In this document: piece by piece, positions 1 through 8,073 of the stretch | How positions within the stretch are numbered: the first letter of the stretch is position 1 | Layout: the number at the start of each line of letters is the position of its first letter | DNA from: Pelagibacteraceae bacterium | Lineage (GTDB): Bacteria > Pseudomonadota > Alphaproteobacteria > Pelagibacterales > Pelagibacteraceae | Assembly (NCBI GenBank): GCA_002684895.1 | Contig: NYVZ01000021.1 | Coordinates: 18,309-36,202, forward strand | Direction: 5' to 3' | DNA: 17,894 nt | Translations under genes and position numbers: made by a program | The notes under the pieces: generated by a model | The model's input: only the letters and a program-made list of their open reading frames with translations | Database searches by the model: none | What the model was told of the DNA's origin: nothing

Positions 1-2388
1 TTTTCATTTGGAGACTATTTTAAAGAACAGGCAATTTTTTTTGCATGGGAACTGATTACAAAAGACTTTGCACTATCAAAGGATAAGCTATGCGTAACTG
101 TATATTCTGAAGATCAGGAAGCTTTTGACTTATGGAAAAAAATAGCAGGTTTAGACGAAAGTAAAATCATCAAAATCGCTACTTCAGATAATTTTTGGTC
201 AATGGGGGACACAGGGCCATGCGGTCCATGTTCAGAAATATTTTATGATCACGGCGATCATTTGTTTGGCGGGCCTCCAGGATCAAAAGATGAAGATGGT
301 GATAGATTCATAGAGATATGGAATTTAGTATTTATGCAATATGAGCAGTTATCAAAAGAAAAAAGAATAAACTTACCAAAACCCTCTGTAGACACTGGTA
401 TGGGGCTTGAGAGAATGGCAGCTGTTTTGCAAGGTACACATGATAATTATGAGATTGATCTATTCAAAGAGCTTGTAAATTTGAGCGCTGAAATAACTAA
501 TACCAAGGTTGATGAAAAAACTATTTCCAGTCATAGAGTAATCTCTGATCATTTAAGAGCTTCATGTTTTTTAATCGCAGATGGATTAATGCCATCAAAT
601 GAAGTTAGAGGATATGTACTGAGAAGAATTATGAGAAGAGCAATGAGACATGCAAACACATTAGGGTCTAAGGATTTTGTTTTATCCAAAATGGTGAGTC
701 ATTTAATTCCAATGATGTCTGATGAATATAATGAGTTAGAAAGAGCTAAAGATTTAATAACAGAAACTATAATTAATGAAGAAGAAAAATTTGAGTCTAT
801 GCTATCAAAAGGTATGAAAATTATCAAAGATGAAATAAATAATATTAAAGACAAAACTTTAAAGGGTGAAATTGCATTTAAATTATATGATACTTATGGA
901 TTTCCATTAGATTTAACGCAAGATTATTTCAAGCCTCTCGACATTACTGTTGATACTAAAAAATTTAATCAATTAATGGAAAAACGAAAAGAGGAGGCCA
1001 GAAAATCTTGGAAAGGCTCTGGTTCAGATAAAATAGAAAAAATTTGGTACGAGTTAAAAGATAAATTTGGTGCAACTGAATTTGTAGGTTACAATTCAGA
1101 AAAAACAGAGGCTAAGATAATATCTATAATTAAAGATGGAAAAGAATATAAAAATCCCAAAAAAAATGACTCAGTAGTTTTGCTTACAAACCAAACTTGT
1201 TTTTATGCAGAGGCAGGTGGTCAAGTTGGCGACAGTGGCACAATTAAAACTGAAAGCGGTATTTTTAAGGTTGAAGATACTCAAAAATTCTTTGGTTCTT
1301 TGTTTGTCCATATTGGTGTTTTAATAAATGGTGAAATTGAAATTAGTCAAGATTCCATTCTAGAAGTTGATAGAAGTAGACGTGCAAATATAAAATCAAA
1401 TCACTCAGCTACCCACTTATTACATGCAGCTTTACGAGAAGAACTTGGAAATCATGTTGCACAAAGAGGATCATATGTCGGTCCAGATCGTTTAAGATTT
1501 GATTTTAGTCACTCAAAGCAAATTAAACAAACAGAATTAAATAAAATAAACAATAGAGTTAATTATTTTGTTAAACAAGATAGCAAGGTAACCACTAGAT
1601 TGATGTCACCCGATAAAGCAATTAAAAAAGGAGCAATGGCGTTATTTGGAGAAAAATATGGAGATGAAGTGAGAGTTATATCAATGGGTCATGATAATAC
1701 TAAAATATTTTCTTTAGAATTATGTGGAGGCACACATGTTGACACAACTAGTAAAATAGGTGAGTTTTCTATAATTAACGAAAGTTCGATATCTTCAGGA
1801 GTAAGAAGAATTGAAGCTTTGAGAGGGGATGAATTAAAATTATTTTTAAAAAATAAAAGTACTGCATCACAAGAAAAAATACAAAACAATCAAACAAAAC
1901 TACTGGAAATTGTAAACTTAATTAAGGATCTTAATGGTGATACTAAAAAATTTGATAAATTTGAAAATGAAAAACAAATTAATGATGCTCAAAACTTATT
2001 AAATAAACTAAGAGCTAAAAATATTTTATCTGATGAAAGTAAAAATATAATAAACTCTACTATTAAAGATAATACCACTATAACAAACCAAATATTACTT
2101 GGATTACCCGCAAAGGAAATTAGAAATTTAATAGATCAAAATACCAAAAATAATAAAAACTCAATTATACTCGTTGCATCTTTGGAAAATAAAAAAACAT
2201 CAATAGGAGTGGGGGTTTCAGAAGATCTTTTAAATAAATATGACGCTGTTCAGATTGTTAAAAAAATCTCTTCTTTATTGGGAAGCGAAGGTGGAGGTGG
2301 TCGAAAAGATTTTGCACAATCTGGGGGTGGTGAAACCACGCTTAAAAATATAAAAAATATCTTTAAAGAAGTTATTAAAGAAATTTAA
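1..2388 (+). CDS. alaS: Alanine--tRNA ligase, 5'-truncated by the window edge
   Basis: Charges tRNA-Ala with alanine in the cytoplasm and hydrolyses mischarged Ser/Gly-tRNA-Ala. The reading frame is open from base 1, so the gene starts outside the window. The visible part is 795 residues, and about 90 N-terminal residues are missing judging from the alignment of conserved motifs to E. coli AlaRS. The first residues (FSFGDYFKEQA) lie inside the class II catalytic domain, followed by GDTGPCGPCSE near visible residue 70. The editing domain carries the zinc-type HxxxH (visible H468, H472) and CGGTH (C575, H579) motifs. The C-terminal C-Ala domain ends in the typical glycine-rich segment GGGGRKDFAQSGG. 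An ATG at 202 is internal, not the start. The stop overlaps the stop of the convergent icd gene by 4 bases. Identification is very secure. Confidence 0.97.
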   Translation, partial: FSFGDYFKEQAIFFAWELITKDFALSKDKLCVTVYSEDQEAFDLWKKIAGLDESKIIKIATSDNFWSMGDTGPCGPCSEIFYDHGDHLFGGPPGSKDEDGDRFIEIWNLVFMQYEQLSKEKRINLPKPSVDTGMGLERMAAVLQGTHDNYEIDLFKELVNLSAEITNTKVDEKTISSHRVISDHLRASCFLIADGLMPSNEVRGYVLRRIMRRAMRHANTLGSKDFVLSKMVSHLIPMMSDEYNELERAKDLITETIINEEEKFESMLSKGMKIIKDEINNIKDKTLKGEIAFKLYDTYGFPLDLTQDYFKPLDITVDTKKFNQLMEKRKEEARKSWKGSGSDKIEKIWYELKDKFGATEFVGYNSEKTEAKIISIIKDGKEYKNPKKNDSVVLLTNQTCFYAEAGGQVGDSGTIKTESGIFKVEDTQKFFGSLFVHIGVLINGEIEISQDSILEVDRSRRANIKSNHSATHLLHAALREELGNHVAQRGSYVGPDRLRFDFSHSKQIKQTELNKINNRVNYFVKQDSKVTTRLMSPDKAIKKGAMALFGEKYGDEVRVISMGHDNTKIFSLELCGGTHVDTTSKIGEFSIINESSISSGVRRIEALRGDELKLFLKNKSTASQEKIQNNQTKLLEIVNLIKDLNGDTKKFDKFENEKQINDAQNLLNKLRAKNILSDESKNIINSTIKDNTTITNQILLGLPAKEIRNLIDQNTKNNKNSIILVASLENKKTSIGVGVSEDLLNKYDAVQIVKKISSLLGSEGGGGRKDFAQSGGGETTLKNIKNIFKEVIKEI

Positions 2389-3599
2389 TTTAATTTTTTT
2401 TGTAAGTTTTTATCTAAAGCTTCTAAAAATTGATTTGTAGTTAAAAATTTTGAATTTTTATCAATTAAAATTGCTAAGTCCTTTGTCATTTCGCCATTTT
2501 CTACAGTTCCAATGCACACTTCCTCCAAGGCATTAGCAAATTTTATCAGATCATCGTTTCCGTCTAGTTTACCTCTATGCAACAAACCTCTCGTCCAAGC
2601 AAATATAGAGGCAATTGGATTCGTTGAAGTTTCTTTACCTTGCTGATGTTGTCTGTAATGTCTTGTAACTGTTCCGTGTGCTGCTTCTGACTCAACTGTT
2701 TTTCCGTCAGGCGTCATTAAAACACTTGTCATCAAACCTAAGGACCCATAACCTTGTGCAACAGTATCACATTGAACATCTCCATCATAATTTTTACACG
2801 CCCATACAAATTTTCCAGACCATTTTAGAGCACATGCTACCATATCATCAATCAATCTATGTTCATAAGTTAAATCATGTTTTTCAAATTCTTTTTTAAA
2901 TTCTTTATCAAAAACCTCTTGAAATATATCTCTAAATCTACCATCGTAAGCTTTTAAAATTGTATTTTTTGTTGACATATAAACTGGCCATTTTCTTTGA
3001 AGACCATAATTCATTGATGCTCTTGCAAAATCTTTTATAGAGTCATCAAGGTTATACATAGTCATGGCAATACCTGAAGACGGAAAGGTAAAGACTTCAT
3101 GTTCTATTTTATCATTACCGTTTTCAGACTCCCACTTCACTGTCAACTTTCCTTTACCGGGAATTTTAAAATCTGTCGCACGATACTGATCCCCAAAAGC
3201 ATGCCTACCAATTACAATTGGGTTAGTCCAATGAGGTACAAGTCTAGGAACATTTTCACATATAATAGGTTCTCTAAAAATTGTACCGCCTAAAATATTT
3301 CTGATTGTACCATTTGGTGATTTCCACATTTTTTTTAATTTAAATTCTTCTACTCTATCCTCATCCGGGGTAATAGTTGCGCATTTTACACCTACATTAT
3401 ATTTTTGTATTGCTTTAGCGCAGTCCACAGTTATTTGATCGTTTGTTTTGTCTCTACTCTCCATTCCTAAATCATAGTATTTAAGATCTATATCTAGATA
3501 GGGAAGAATGAGTTTTTCTTTTATAAATGACCAAATAATTCTGGTCATTTCGTCACCATCTAGCTCAACTACGGGATTTTTAACTTTGATTTTACTCAT
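2385..3599 (-). CDS. icd: Isocitrate dehydrogenase, NADP-dependent, eukaryote-like type
   Basis: TCA-cycle enzyme that oxidatively decarboxylates isocitrate to 2-oxoglutarate with NADP. The 404-residue protein is the homodimeric type close to mitochondrial/cytosolic IDH, not the E. coli type. The substrate-binding residues fall at the same numbers as in human IDH1: S94, N96, R100, R109 and R132 within KSPNGTIR...FRE...GRHAFGDQYR, with Y139 after it. The NADP-binding segment AAHGTVTRHYRQHQQGKETS is near residues 307-326. The start is the ATG at 3599, giving MSKIKVKNPVVELDGDEMTR, the expected N-terminus. It is transcribed divergently from psd, and its 3' end overlaps that of alaS with no recognisable terminator between them. 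Confidence 0.97.
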   Translation of the reverse strand: MSKIKVKNPVVELDGDEMTRIIWSFIKEKLILPYLDIDLKYYDLGMESRDKTNDQITVDCAKAIQKYNVGVKCATITPDEDRVEEFKLKKMWKSPNGTIRNILGGTIFREPIICENVPRLVPHWTNPIVIGRHAFGDQYRATDFKIPGKGKLTVKWESENGNDKIEHEVFTFPSSGIAMTMYNLDDSIKDFARASMNYGLQRKWPVYMSTKNTILKAYDGRFRDIFQEVFDKEFKKEFEKHDLTYEHRLIDDMVACALKWSGKFVWACKNYDGDVQCDTVAQGYGSLGLMTSVLMTPDGKTVESEAAHGTVTRHYRQHQQGKETSTNPIASIFAWTRGLLHRGKLDGNDDLIKFANALEEVCIGTVENGEMTKDLAILIDKNSKFLTTNQFLEALDKNLQKKLN

Positions 3600-3651
3600 T
3601 TTAACAATAAAACGGGGGTTATATATAAATTATTAAATCAATCAATCGTAA
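3600..3651. promoter_or_regulatory. Divergent promoter region between icd and psd
   Basis: This 52-base gap is the only place where icd (-) and psd (+) can be initiated separately. For psd, a TTAACA box at 3601-3606 is followed after 17 bases by TATAAA at 3624-3629. For icd, on the minus strand, TTGATT at 3645-3640 is followed after 16 bases by TATAAC at 3623-3618. The two -10 boxes are directly adjacent, so the two polymerases would compete. A GGGGG run at 3614-3618 stands out in the AT-rich surroundings. In DNA this AT-rich, such matches arise easily by chance, so the exact boxes are tentative while the regional assignment is firm. Confidence 0.45.
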
Positions 3652-4311
3652 ATGTTAGATATTTTATTACCAAAGTTACACAGAGAAGGACAAAAGTTTT
3701 TAACAATTAGTTTAATTCTCACTTTTATATTATTATTGTTTTCAAAATTTCTCGGTTTTTTAGGTATAATTATTTCAATTTGGGTTTTCTATTTTTTTAG
3801 AGATCCAGATAGACATCCAATATTAGATAACAATTTTTTAGTAGCACCAGCAGACGGTATGATTTGTCAGATTGAAAATGAAGTTAGTGGTCCAAAAGAA
3901 ATGTCTATGGAAAATGATAAGTTTACAAAAGTAAGTGTTTTTATGAATGTTTTTAATTGCCATGTAAATCGTTTCCCAATCGACTGTAAGGTTAATGAGG
4001 TATTCTATAAACCTGGTGACTTTGTTAATGCATCATTGGATGACGCAAGCACAAATAATGAGAGAAATTTAATTAAAATTACCTCAGTTCAAAATGATGA
4101 GATTATTGTAACTCAAGTAGCCGGTTTAGTTGCAAGAAGAATTGTTTCTTATTGTAATAATACAGAAAATTACAAGCAAGGTCAAAGCTTTGGAATAATA
4201 AGATTTGGTAGCAGGGTAGATTTATTTTTTAAGAATAACTTTAAAGTTTTAGTGAAAAAAGGACAAACCGTAATTGGCGGAGAAACACTTTTAGCTAGTA
4301 GAGAAATATAA
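3652..4311 (+). CDS. psd: Phosphatidylserine decarboxylase, short (soluble-core) type
   Basis: Converts phosphatidylserine to phosphatidylethanolamine using a pyruvoyl group made by self-cleavage. At 219 residues it belongs to the short Psd subfamily, also called the archaetidylserine-decarboxylase-like group and common in alphaproteobacteria. Hydrophobic segments at about residues 18-32 and 35-48 anchor it to the membrane. They are followed by RDPDR, the catalytic Asp motif APADG (D68) and NCHVNR (H104). The self-processing site is RFGSRVD, where S187 would become the pyruvoyl group at the head of a short alpha chain. The start is the ATG at 3652, the first codon after the divergent promoter. 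pssA follows after 7 bases, so the two steps from CDP-diacylglycerol to PE are co-transcribed. Confidence 0.95.
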   Translation: MLDILLPKLHREGQKFLTISLILTFILLLFSKFLGFLGIIISIWVFYFFRDPDRHPILDNNFLVAPADGMICQIENEVSGPKEMSMENDKFTKVSVFMNVFNCHVNRFPIDCKVNEVFYKPGDFVNASLDDASTNNERNLIKITSVQNDEIIVTQVAGLVARRIVSYCNNTENYKQGQSFGIIRFGSRVDLFFKNNFKVLVKKGQTVIGGETLLASREI

Positions 4312-4318
4312 TCTTTAA

Positions 4319-5050
4319 ATGAAAAAAATTGATTTTAGGGTAGCATTACCAAATTTGATTACCATAGTAGGATTATGTTTAGGTTTAAATTCACTGAGAC
4401 TCGCATTTGAAGGTAATTTTGAAAAAGCTTTAATTTTTATTGTATTAGCGTCTATAGTTGATGCTCTAGATGGTCGAATCGCACGACTTATTAAAGGAAC
4501 ATCTAAATTTGGTGCAGAATTAGACTCACTTACAGATTTTGTAAACTTTGGTGTGTGCCCAAGTATAATTTTATACTTTTGGATTTTAAATAATTTTGGT
4601 TTTTATGGATGGATGGTTTCTCTAATTTTCATTGTGTCTGGTTGTTTAAGACTTGCTAGATTTAATATCGATTCTGAAAATAAAAGTAATTGGGAAGTTA
4701 ATTTTTTTACTGGTGTTCCAGTACCTGCTGCAGCAGGGTTAGTTTTACTGCCGATGATAATAAATTTTTCAAACTTTAATCAATTTTTTAATTTTGACCC
4801 AAGCATAATATTTTTATCAGTTATATTCATATCTTTCTTGATGATTAGCAGAATACCAACTTATGCTATAAAGCAAATAAAAATTTCAAAAACAATTTTT
4901 ATTTTTTTAGCTCTTGGCTTTGTTTTATTTTTTAGCTTTTTATTTCAAAATACATTTGAAACCTTAACAATTTTGGGATTAATATACCTTTTGTCAATTC
5001 CTTTTAGTTATGTTCATTTTTTAAGATTAAGGAAAAAGCATGGGAAATAA
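4319..5050 (+). CDS. pssA: CDP-diacylglycerol--serine O-phosphatidyltransferase
   Basis: Integral membrane enzyme that makes phosphatidylserine from CDP-diacylglycerol and serine, feeding the decarboxylase encoded just upstream. The 243-residue protein carries a complete CDP-alcohol phosphatidyltransferase motif: D51 G52 x2 A55 R56 x8 G65 x3 D69 x3 D73. It has several hydrophobic segments, with helices around residues 10-26, 36-50, 78-98, 100-112, 130-150, 160-178, 190-210 and 213-230. The N-terminus MKKIDFRVALPNLIT(I/L)xGLCLG is typical of the family. The 3' end overlaps the next gene (glycosyltransferase) by 11 bases, implying translational coupling. Psd/PssA as an adjacent pair is a common alphaproteobacterial arrangement. 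Confidence 0.95.
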   Translation: MKKIDFRVALPNLITIVGLCLGLNSLRLAFEGNFEKALIFIVLASIVDALDGRIARLIKGTSKFGAELDSLTDFVNFGVCPSIILYFWILNNFGFYGWMVSLIFIVSGCLRLARFNIDSENKSNWEVNFFTGVPVPAAAGLVLLPMIINFSNFNQFFNFDPSIIFLSVIFISFLMISRIPTYAIKQIKISKTIFIFLALGFVLFFSFLFQNTFETLTILGLIYLLSIPFSYVHFLRLRKKHGK

Positions 5051-5963
5051 AACTGTCATTGTAAGTTTATCTGATGAAAAATATTTTGAATTATTATTAG
5101 AGCTTATTGAGTCGATTAATAATTTTGATCAAAGCAGAGCAGTAGATATTTGTATATTAGATGCTGGCATGAATGATAACCAAATTAAAATTTTAGAGCA
5201 AAAGGTAAAACAAATTAAAAAAGCTGAGTGGGATATAGATGTGCCAGGCTACAAAGTAAGAAATAAACAATGGTTAAAAAGCCAAGTTAGCAGAGCTTTT
5301 TTGCCAAATTATTTTCCAGATTACGAGAATTATATATGGATAGATTCTGATGCGTGGGTAAATGATTGGCATGCAATAGATATGTTAATCAAAGGGTGCA
5401 AAACCAAAGAGTTAGCTATTACCCAGACTATAGCACCCGGATATAGAGACGTCGGTAAAGTAAAGTGGATTTTTGGCAGTATTGCTTCTGTAAAAACACA
5501 AAACTTTAAACATGCAGTTCGATCTGGATTTACAAAAGATATTGCAAGAAAAATTGCTTTTGCACCACATTTAAATATTGGTGTTTTTTCGATGAGAAAA
5601 AAAAGTAACGGATGGTCCATATGGCAAAAAAATTTAAAAAAAGCATTATCAAAAGGCAGGGTATTTGGATCAGAAGGATTAGCTATAAACATTAGTGTTT
5701 ATGTAGATGGCCTAGAAACAGAGTTTTTGCCTCCCTCATGCAATTGGATAATCAATCATCTTTTGCCAAAATATGATGAAGATAATCAGCAATTTGTAGA
5801 ACCAAATTTACCTTATAACAGAATTGGTATTATGCATTTAGCTGGTGGTTATTTTGTAAACGATGTTGATATTAGAGAAGATAAAAGTATTGAGATAAAT
5901 TTACAAACATTGAATAATAGCAATGTTTTTAAAAGTTTAAGATTTAATATTGGTAAAATTTAA
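5040..5963 (+). CDS. GT8-like glycosyltransferase
   Basis: Predicted GT-A-fold glycosyltransferase of 307 residues, with no signal peptide or membrane segment, so probably cytoplasmic. Family hallmarks appear in order. The N-terminal beta strand is KTVIVSLSD. The metal/nucleotide-sugar-binding DxD sits in YIWIDSDAWV (D102, D104). An acceptor-site LNIGVFSM lies at 178-185, SEGLAIN at 211-217 where GT8 enzymes usually have DQ..LN, and HLAGG at 266-270 where they have HxxGxxKPW. I infer a hexosyl transfer to an envelope acceptor, but neither donor nor acceptor can be read from the sequence. The start ATG at 5040 lies inside the end of pssA (11-base overlap), and the gene overlaps rlmE by 14 bases. 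It looks like an accessory member of a core lipid/rRNA operon. Confidence 0.75.
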   Translation: MGNKTVIVSLSDEKYFELLLELIESINNFDQSRAVDICILDAGMNDNQIKILEQKVKQIKKAEWDIDVPGYKVRNKQWLKSQVSRAFLPNYFPDYENYIWIDSDAWVNDWHAIDMLIKGCKTKELAITQTIAPGYRDVGKVKWIFGSIASVKTQNFKHAVRSGFTKDIARKIAFAPHLNIGVFSMRKKSNGWSIWQKNLKKALSKGRVFGSEGLAINISVYVDGLETEFLPPSCNWIINHLLPKYDEDNQQFVEPNLPYNRIGIMHLAGGYFVNDVDIREDKSIEINLQTLNNSNVFKSLRFNIGKI

Positions 5964-6567
5964 AAAAAAAAGTCTTAGCGGCAGTTCAAAAAGGTGGATT
6001 CAAAGACACCATAATGATGATTTAGTTTTAAAAGCTAAGAGCTTGGGATTTAGATCAAGAGCAGTATTTAAATTAGATGAAATCGACAAAAAAATTAAAT
6101 TTTTAAAAAAAAAGGATAATATTTTAGATCTTGGAGCGTCACCAGGAAGCTGGTCACAGTTTTTAGTTAAAAAAGGCTTTAAGAATATTCTAGCAGTAGA
6201 TATTTTAAATATGGATCCTATTTCTGAGGTGATATTTATTGCAGGTGATTTTACTGAGGAAAAAATTCAAGAAAAAATAAAAAAAAAACTTGGCAAAATT
6301 GATACTATAATTTCTGATATTGCAGTAAACACAACAGGTAATAAAGGTCTAGATTCGTTTAAAACCAATTCAATTACGCTTGATGTTTTAAGTTTTGCAA
6401 ATCAAAATTTATCTAATGGATCAAATGTTTTGTGCAAATTTTTTAATGGAGAACTAGACAAAAATATTATTGATTATGCAAAAAATAACTTTTCTAAATC
6501 CAAAATCATCAAACCAAAAGCCAGTAGGCAAGGATCAAAAGAAATGTATATTTATTGTTGCAAATAG
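5950..6567 (+). CDS. rlmE: 23S rRNA (uridine-2552-2'-O)-methyltransferase RlmE
   Basis: SAM-dependent methyltransferase (FtsJ/RrmJ family) that modifies U2552 in the A-loop of the large ribosomal subunit. The 205-residue protein has N-terminal SSKRWIQRH, then FRSRAVFKLDEI, the SAM-binding LDLGASPGSWSQ (about 59-70) and the full K-D-K-E catalytic tetrad: K41, D123 (IISDIAVNTTG), K163 (VLCKFFNGE) and E198 (GSKEMYIY). The most plausible start is TTG at 5950, which gives MVKFKKKSLSGSSKRW. No in-frame ATG gives a complete N-terminus, and no clear Shine-Dalgarno is visible, so initiation may rely on coupling to the overlapping glycosyltransferase. A run of ten A at 5962-5971 sits in codons 5-8. Confidence 0.93.
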   Translation: MVKFKKKSLSGSSKRWIQRHHNDDLVLKAKSLGFRSRAVFKLDEIDKKIKFLKKKDNILDLGASPGSWSQFLVKKGFKNILAVDILNMDPISEVIFIAGDFTEEKIQEKIKKKLGKIDTIISDIAVNTTGNKGLDSFKTNSITLDVLSFANQNLSNGSNVLCKFFNGELDKNIIDYAKNNFSKSKIIKPKASRQGSKEMYIYCCK

Positions 6568-6578
6568 TTAACAATTAA

Positions 6579-6605
6579 TTGACAATATTTTTAAAATATC
6601 ATAAT
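6579..6605 (+). promoter_or_regulatory. Probable promoter of guaB
   Basis: The 45-base gap between rlmE and guaB contains a perfect -35 consensus TTGACA at 6579-6584. A -10 candidate CATAAT lies at 6600-6605 (5 of 6 consensus, 15-base spacer), with an alternative TAATTA at 6602-6607 (17-base spacer). Either would start transcription at roughly 6611-6614, on or next to the guaB ATG at 6613. No Shine-Dalgarno-like purine run lies between the -10 and the ATG. This suggests a very short or absent leader. No operator-like palindrome or riboswitch would fit in the space. Confidence 0.55.
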
Positions 6606-6612
6606 TACGTAT

Positions 6613-8073
6613 ATGGAAATATCCAAAGCATATACTTTCGATGATGTACTTTTAATTCCACAAAAAAGCAGTGTTCAACCAAGTACATGTGATACATCCT
6701 CAATTATATCTAAAAATATAAAATTGCAGGTTCCTATAATTTCAGCAGCAATGGATACAGTGTCAGAATCAAAATTGGCTATTGCTATGGCACAGCTTGG
6801 CGGAGTTTCTTGTTTGCACAAAAACATGTCTATAAAATCCCAAGTTGATGAAGTTTTAAAAGTTAAAAAATATGAATCTGGGATGGTTGTAAATCCAATA
6901 ACAATTGGTCCAAAAAATTTAATATCGGATGTAAAAAAAATTATAAAAGAAAAAAATATTTCAGGAATACCAGTTGTTAATGAGCATAATGAAGTTTTAG
7001 GAATTATTACCAATAGAGATTTGAGGTTTAGCAGAAATGATAAAATGAAAGTTAAGGAGTTAATGACCAAAAATGTTATTACTATAAAACAAGGATGCTC
7101 AAGCACAGAAGCAAAAAAATTATTACATAAGCATAGAATTGAAAAACTTATTGTTACAAATAACCAGAGAAAATGCTTGGGTCTTATCACTGTTAAAGAT
7201 ATTGAAAAATCTGAAAAATTTCCTTTTGCCTCTAAGGATAAAAAACAATCATTAATTGTTGGAGCTGCAGTTGGTGTTGGACCCGATGGTTTAGAAAGAG
7301 CTAAAGCTCTCATTGAAGCTGAATGTGATTTTATTGTTGTTGATACTGCACATGGTCATAGTCAAGCAGTAATTGATATAGTTAAACAAATTAGAAAAGA
7401 AAGCAAAAGTATAACTTTAATTGCTGGTAATATAGCAACCGAGCAGGCTGCTATAGAGCTTGCAAAATTAAATGTTGATGCGGTAAAAGTTGGCATTGGA
7501 CCTGGATCAATTTGTACAACTAGAGTTGTAGCAGGAATAGGGTACCCGCAGTTTTCAGCAATTTCAAATGTTAAGAAAGGTTTAAATAAATACAAAAATG
7601 TCAAAATAATAGCAGATGGAGGCATAAGATATTCTGGAGATATAGCTAAAGCATTAGGGGCGGGAGCAGATGCAGTTATGATCGGTTCTTTATTAGCAGG
7701 TACAGACGAGACACCTGGTGAAATTTTTTATTATCAGGGCAGATCTTACAAGTCCTATCGTGGCATGGGATCAATATCTGCAATGGCACGAGGCTCAGCA
7801 GATAGGTATTTTCAGCAGGATATTAAAGATCAGCTAAAATTAGTTCCTGAAGGTATTGAGGGTCGAGTACCCTATAGAGGTCCTGTCAAAAATATCATTG
7901 ACCAGTTAGTTGGAGGACTGAAGTCTTCAATGGGTTATCTAGGAGCAAAAAATATTACAGAATTTAAAAAAAATGCAAAATTTATTGAAATATCAAATTC
8001 TGGTATTAAAGAAGGTCATGTTCACGATGTACAAATCACAAAACAATCACCAAATTATCCCGTTAATGAATAA
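6613..8073 (+). CDS. guaB: Inosine-5'-monophosphate dehydrogenase
   Basis: Oxidises IMP to XMP with NAD, the rate-limiting step to guanine nucleotides; the downstream guaA completes GMP synthesis. The 486-residue protein is full length for a bacterial IMPDH. The N-terminus AYTFDDVLLIPQKS is canonical. A CBS (Bateman) pair at about 92-200 interrupts the barrel and is the usual site for purine nucleotide regulation. The catalytic loop GIGPGSICTTR carries Cys301. The phosphate-binding segment IIADGGIRYSGDIAKALGAGA spans 332-352, and MGSISAM...GSADRYFQ...EGRVPYRG forms the mobile flap. The start ATG at 6613 matches the family N-terminus. The last 8 bases overlap the start of the TPR gene. First gene of an eight-gene run. 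Confidence 0.97.
   Translation: MEISKAYTFDDVLLIPQKSSVQPSTCDTSSIISKNIKLQVPIISAAMDTVSESKLAIAMAQLGGVSCLHKNMSIKSQVDEVLKVKKYESGMVVNPITIGPKNLISDVKKIIKEKNISGIPVVNEHNEVLGIITNRDLRFSRNDKMKVKELMTKNVITIKQGCSSTEAKKLLHKHRIEKLIVTNNQRKCLGLITVKDIEKSEKFPFASKDKKQSLIVGAAVGVGPDGLERAKALIEAECDFIVVDTAHGHSQAVIDIVKQIRKESKSITLIAGNIATEQAAIELAKLNVDAVKVGIGPGSICTTRVVAGIGYPQFSAISNVKKGLNKYKNVKIIADGGIRYSGDIAKALGAGADAVMIGSLLAGTDETPGEIFYYQGRSYKSYRGMGSISAMARGSADRYFQQDIKDQLKLVPEGIEGRVPYRGPVKNIIDQLVGGLKSSMGYLGAKNITEFKKNAKFIEISNSGIKEGHVHDVQITKQSPNYPVNE

Noticed and set aside
202..204. ATG as the start of a short alaS.
   Set aside because: The frame is open back to base 1 and those codons encode conserved AlaRS catalytic-domain residues (FSFGDYFKEQA).
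5330..5692. Open frame of 120 codons on the minus strand inside the glycosyltransferase gene.
   Set aside because: Antisense shadow of a gene with recognisable motifs; no family resemblance of its own.
6568..6612. Purine riboswitch or attenuator upstream of guaB.
   Set aside because: The gap is 45 bases with the promoter occupying most of it, too short for an aptamer, and no stem-loop pattern is visible.
6675..7313. Long open frame of 212 codons on the minus strand inside guaB.
   Set aside because: It lies entirely antisense to a clear IMP dehydrogenase, has no recognisable family, and has the composition expected of a shadow frame.
7973..8065. Upstream extension of the TPR protein by 31 codons.
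   Set aside because: The extension lies wholly inside guaB, and the ATG at 8066 starts a proper signal peptide. The extended N-terminus would bury it.
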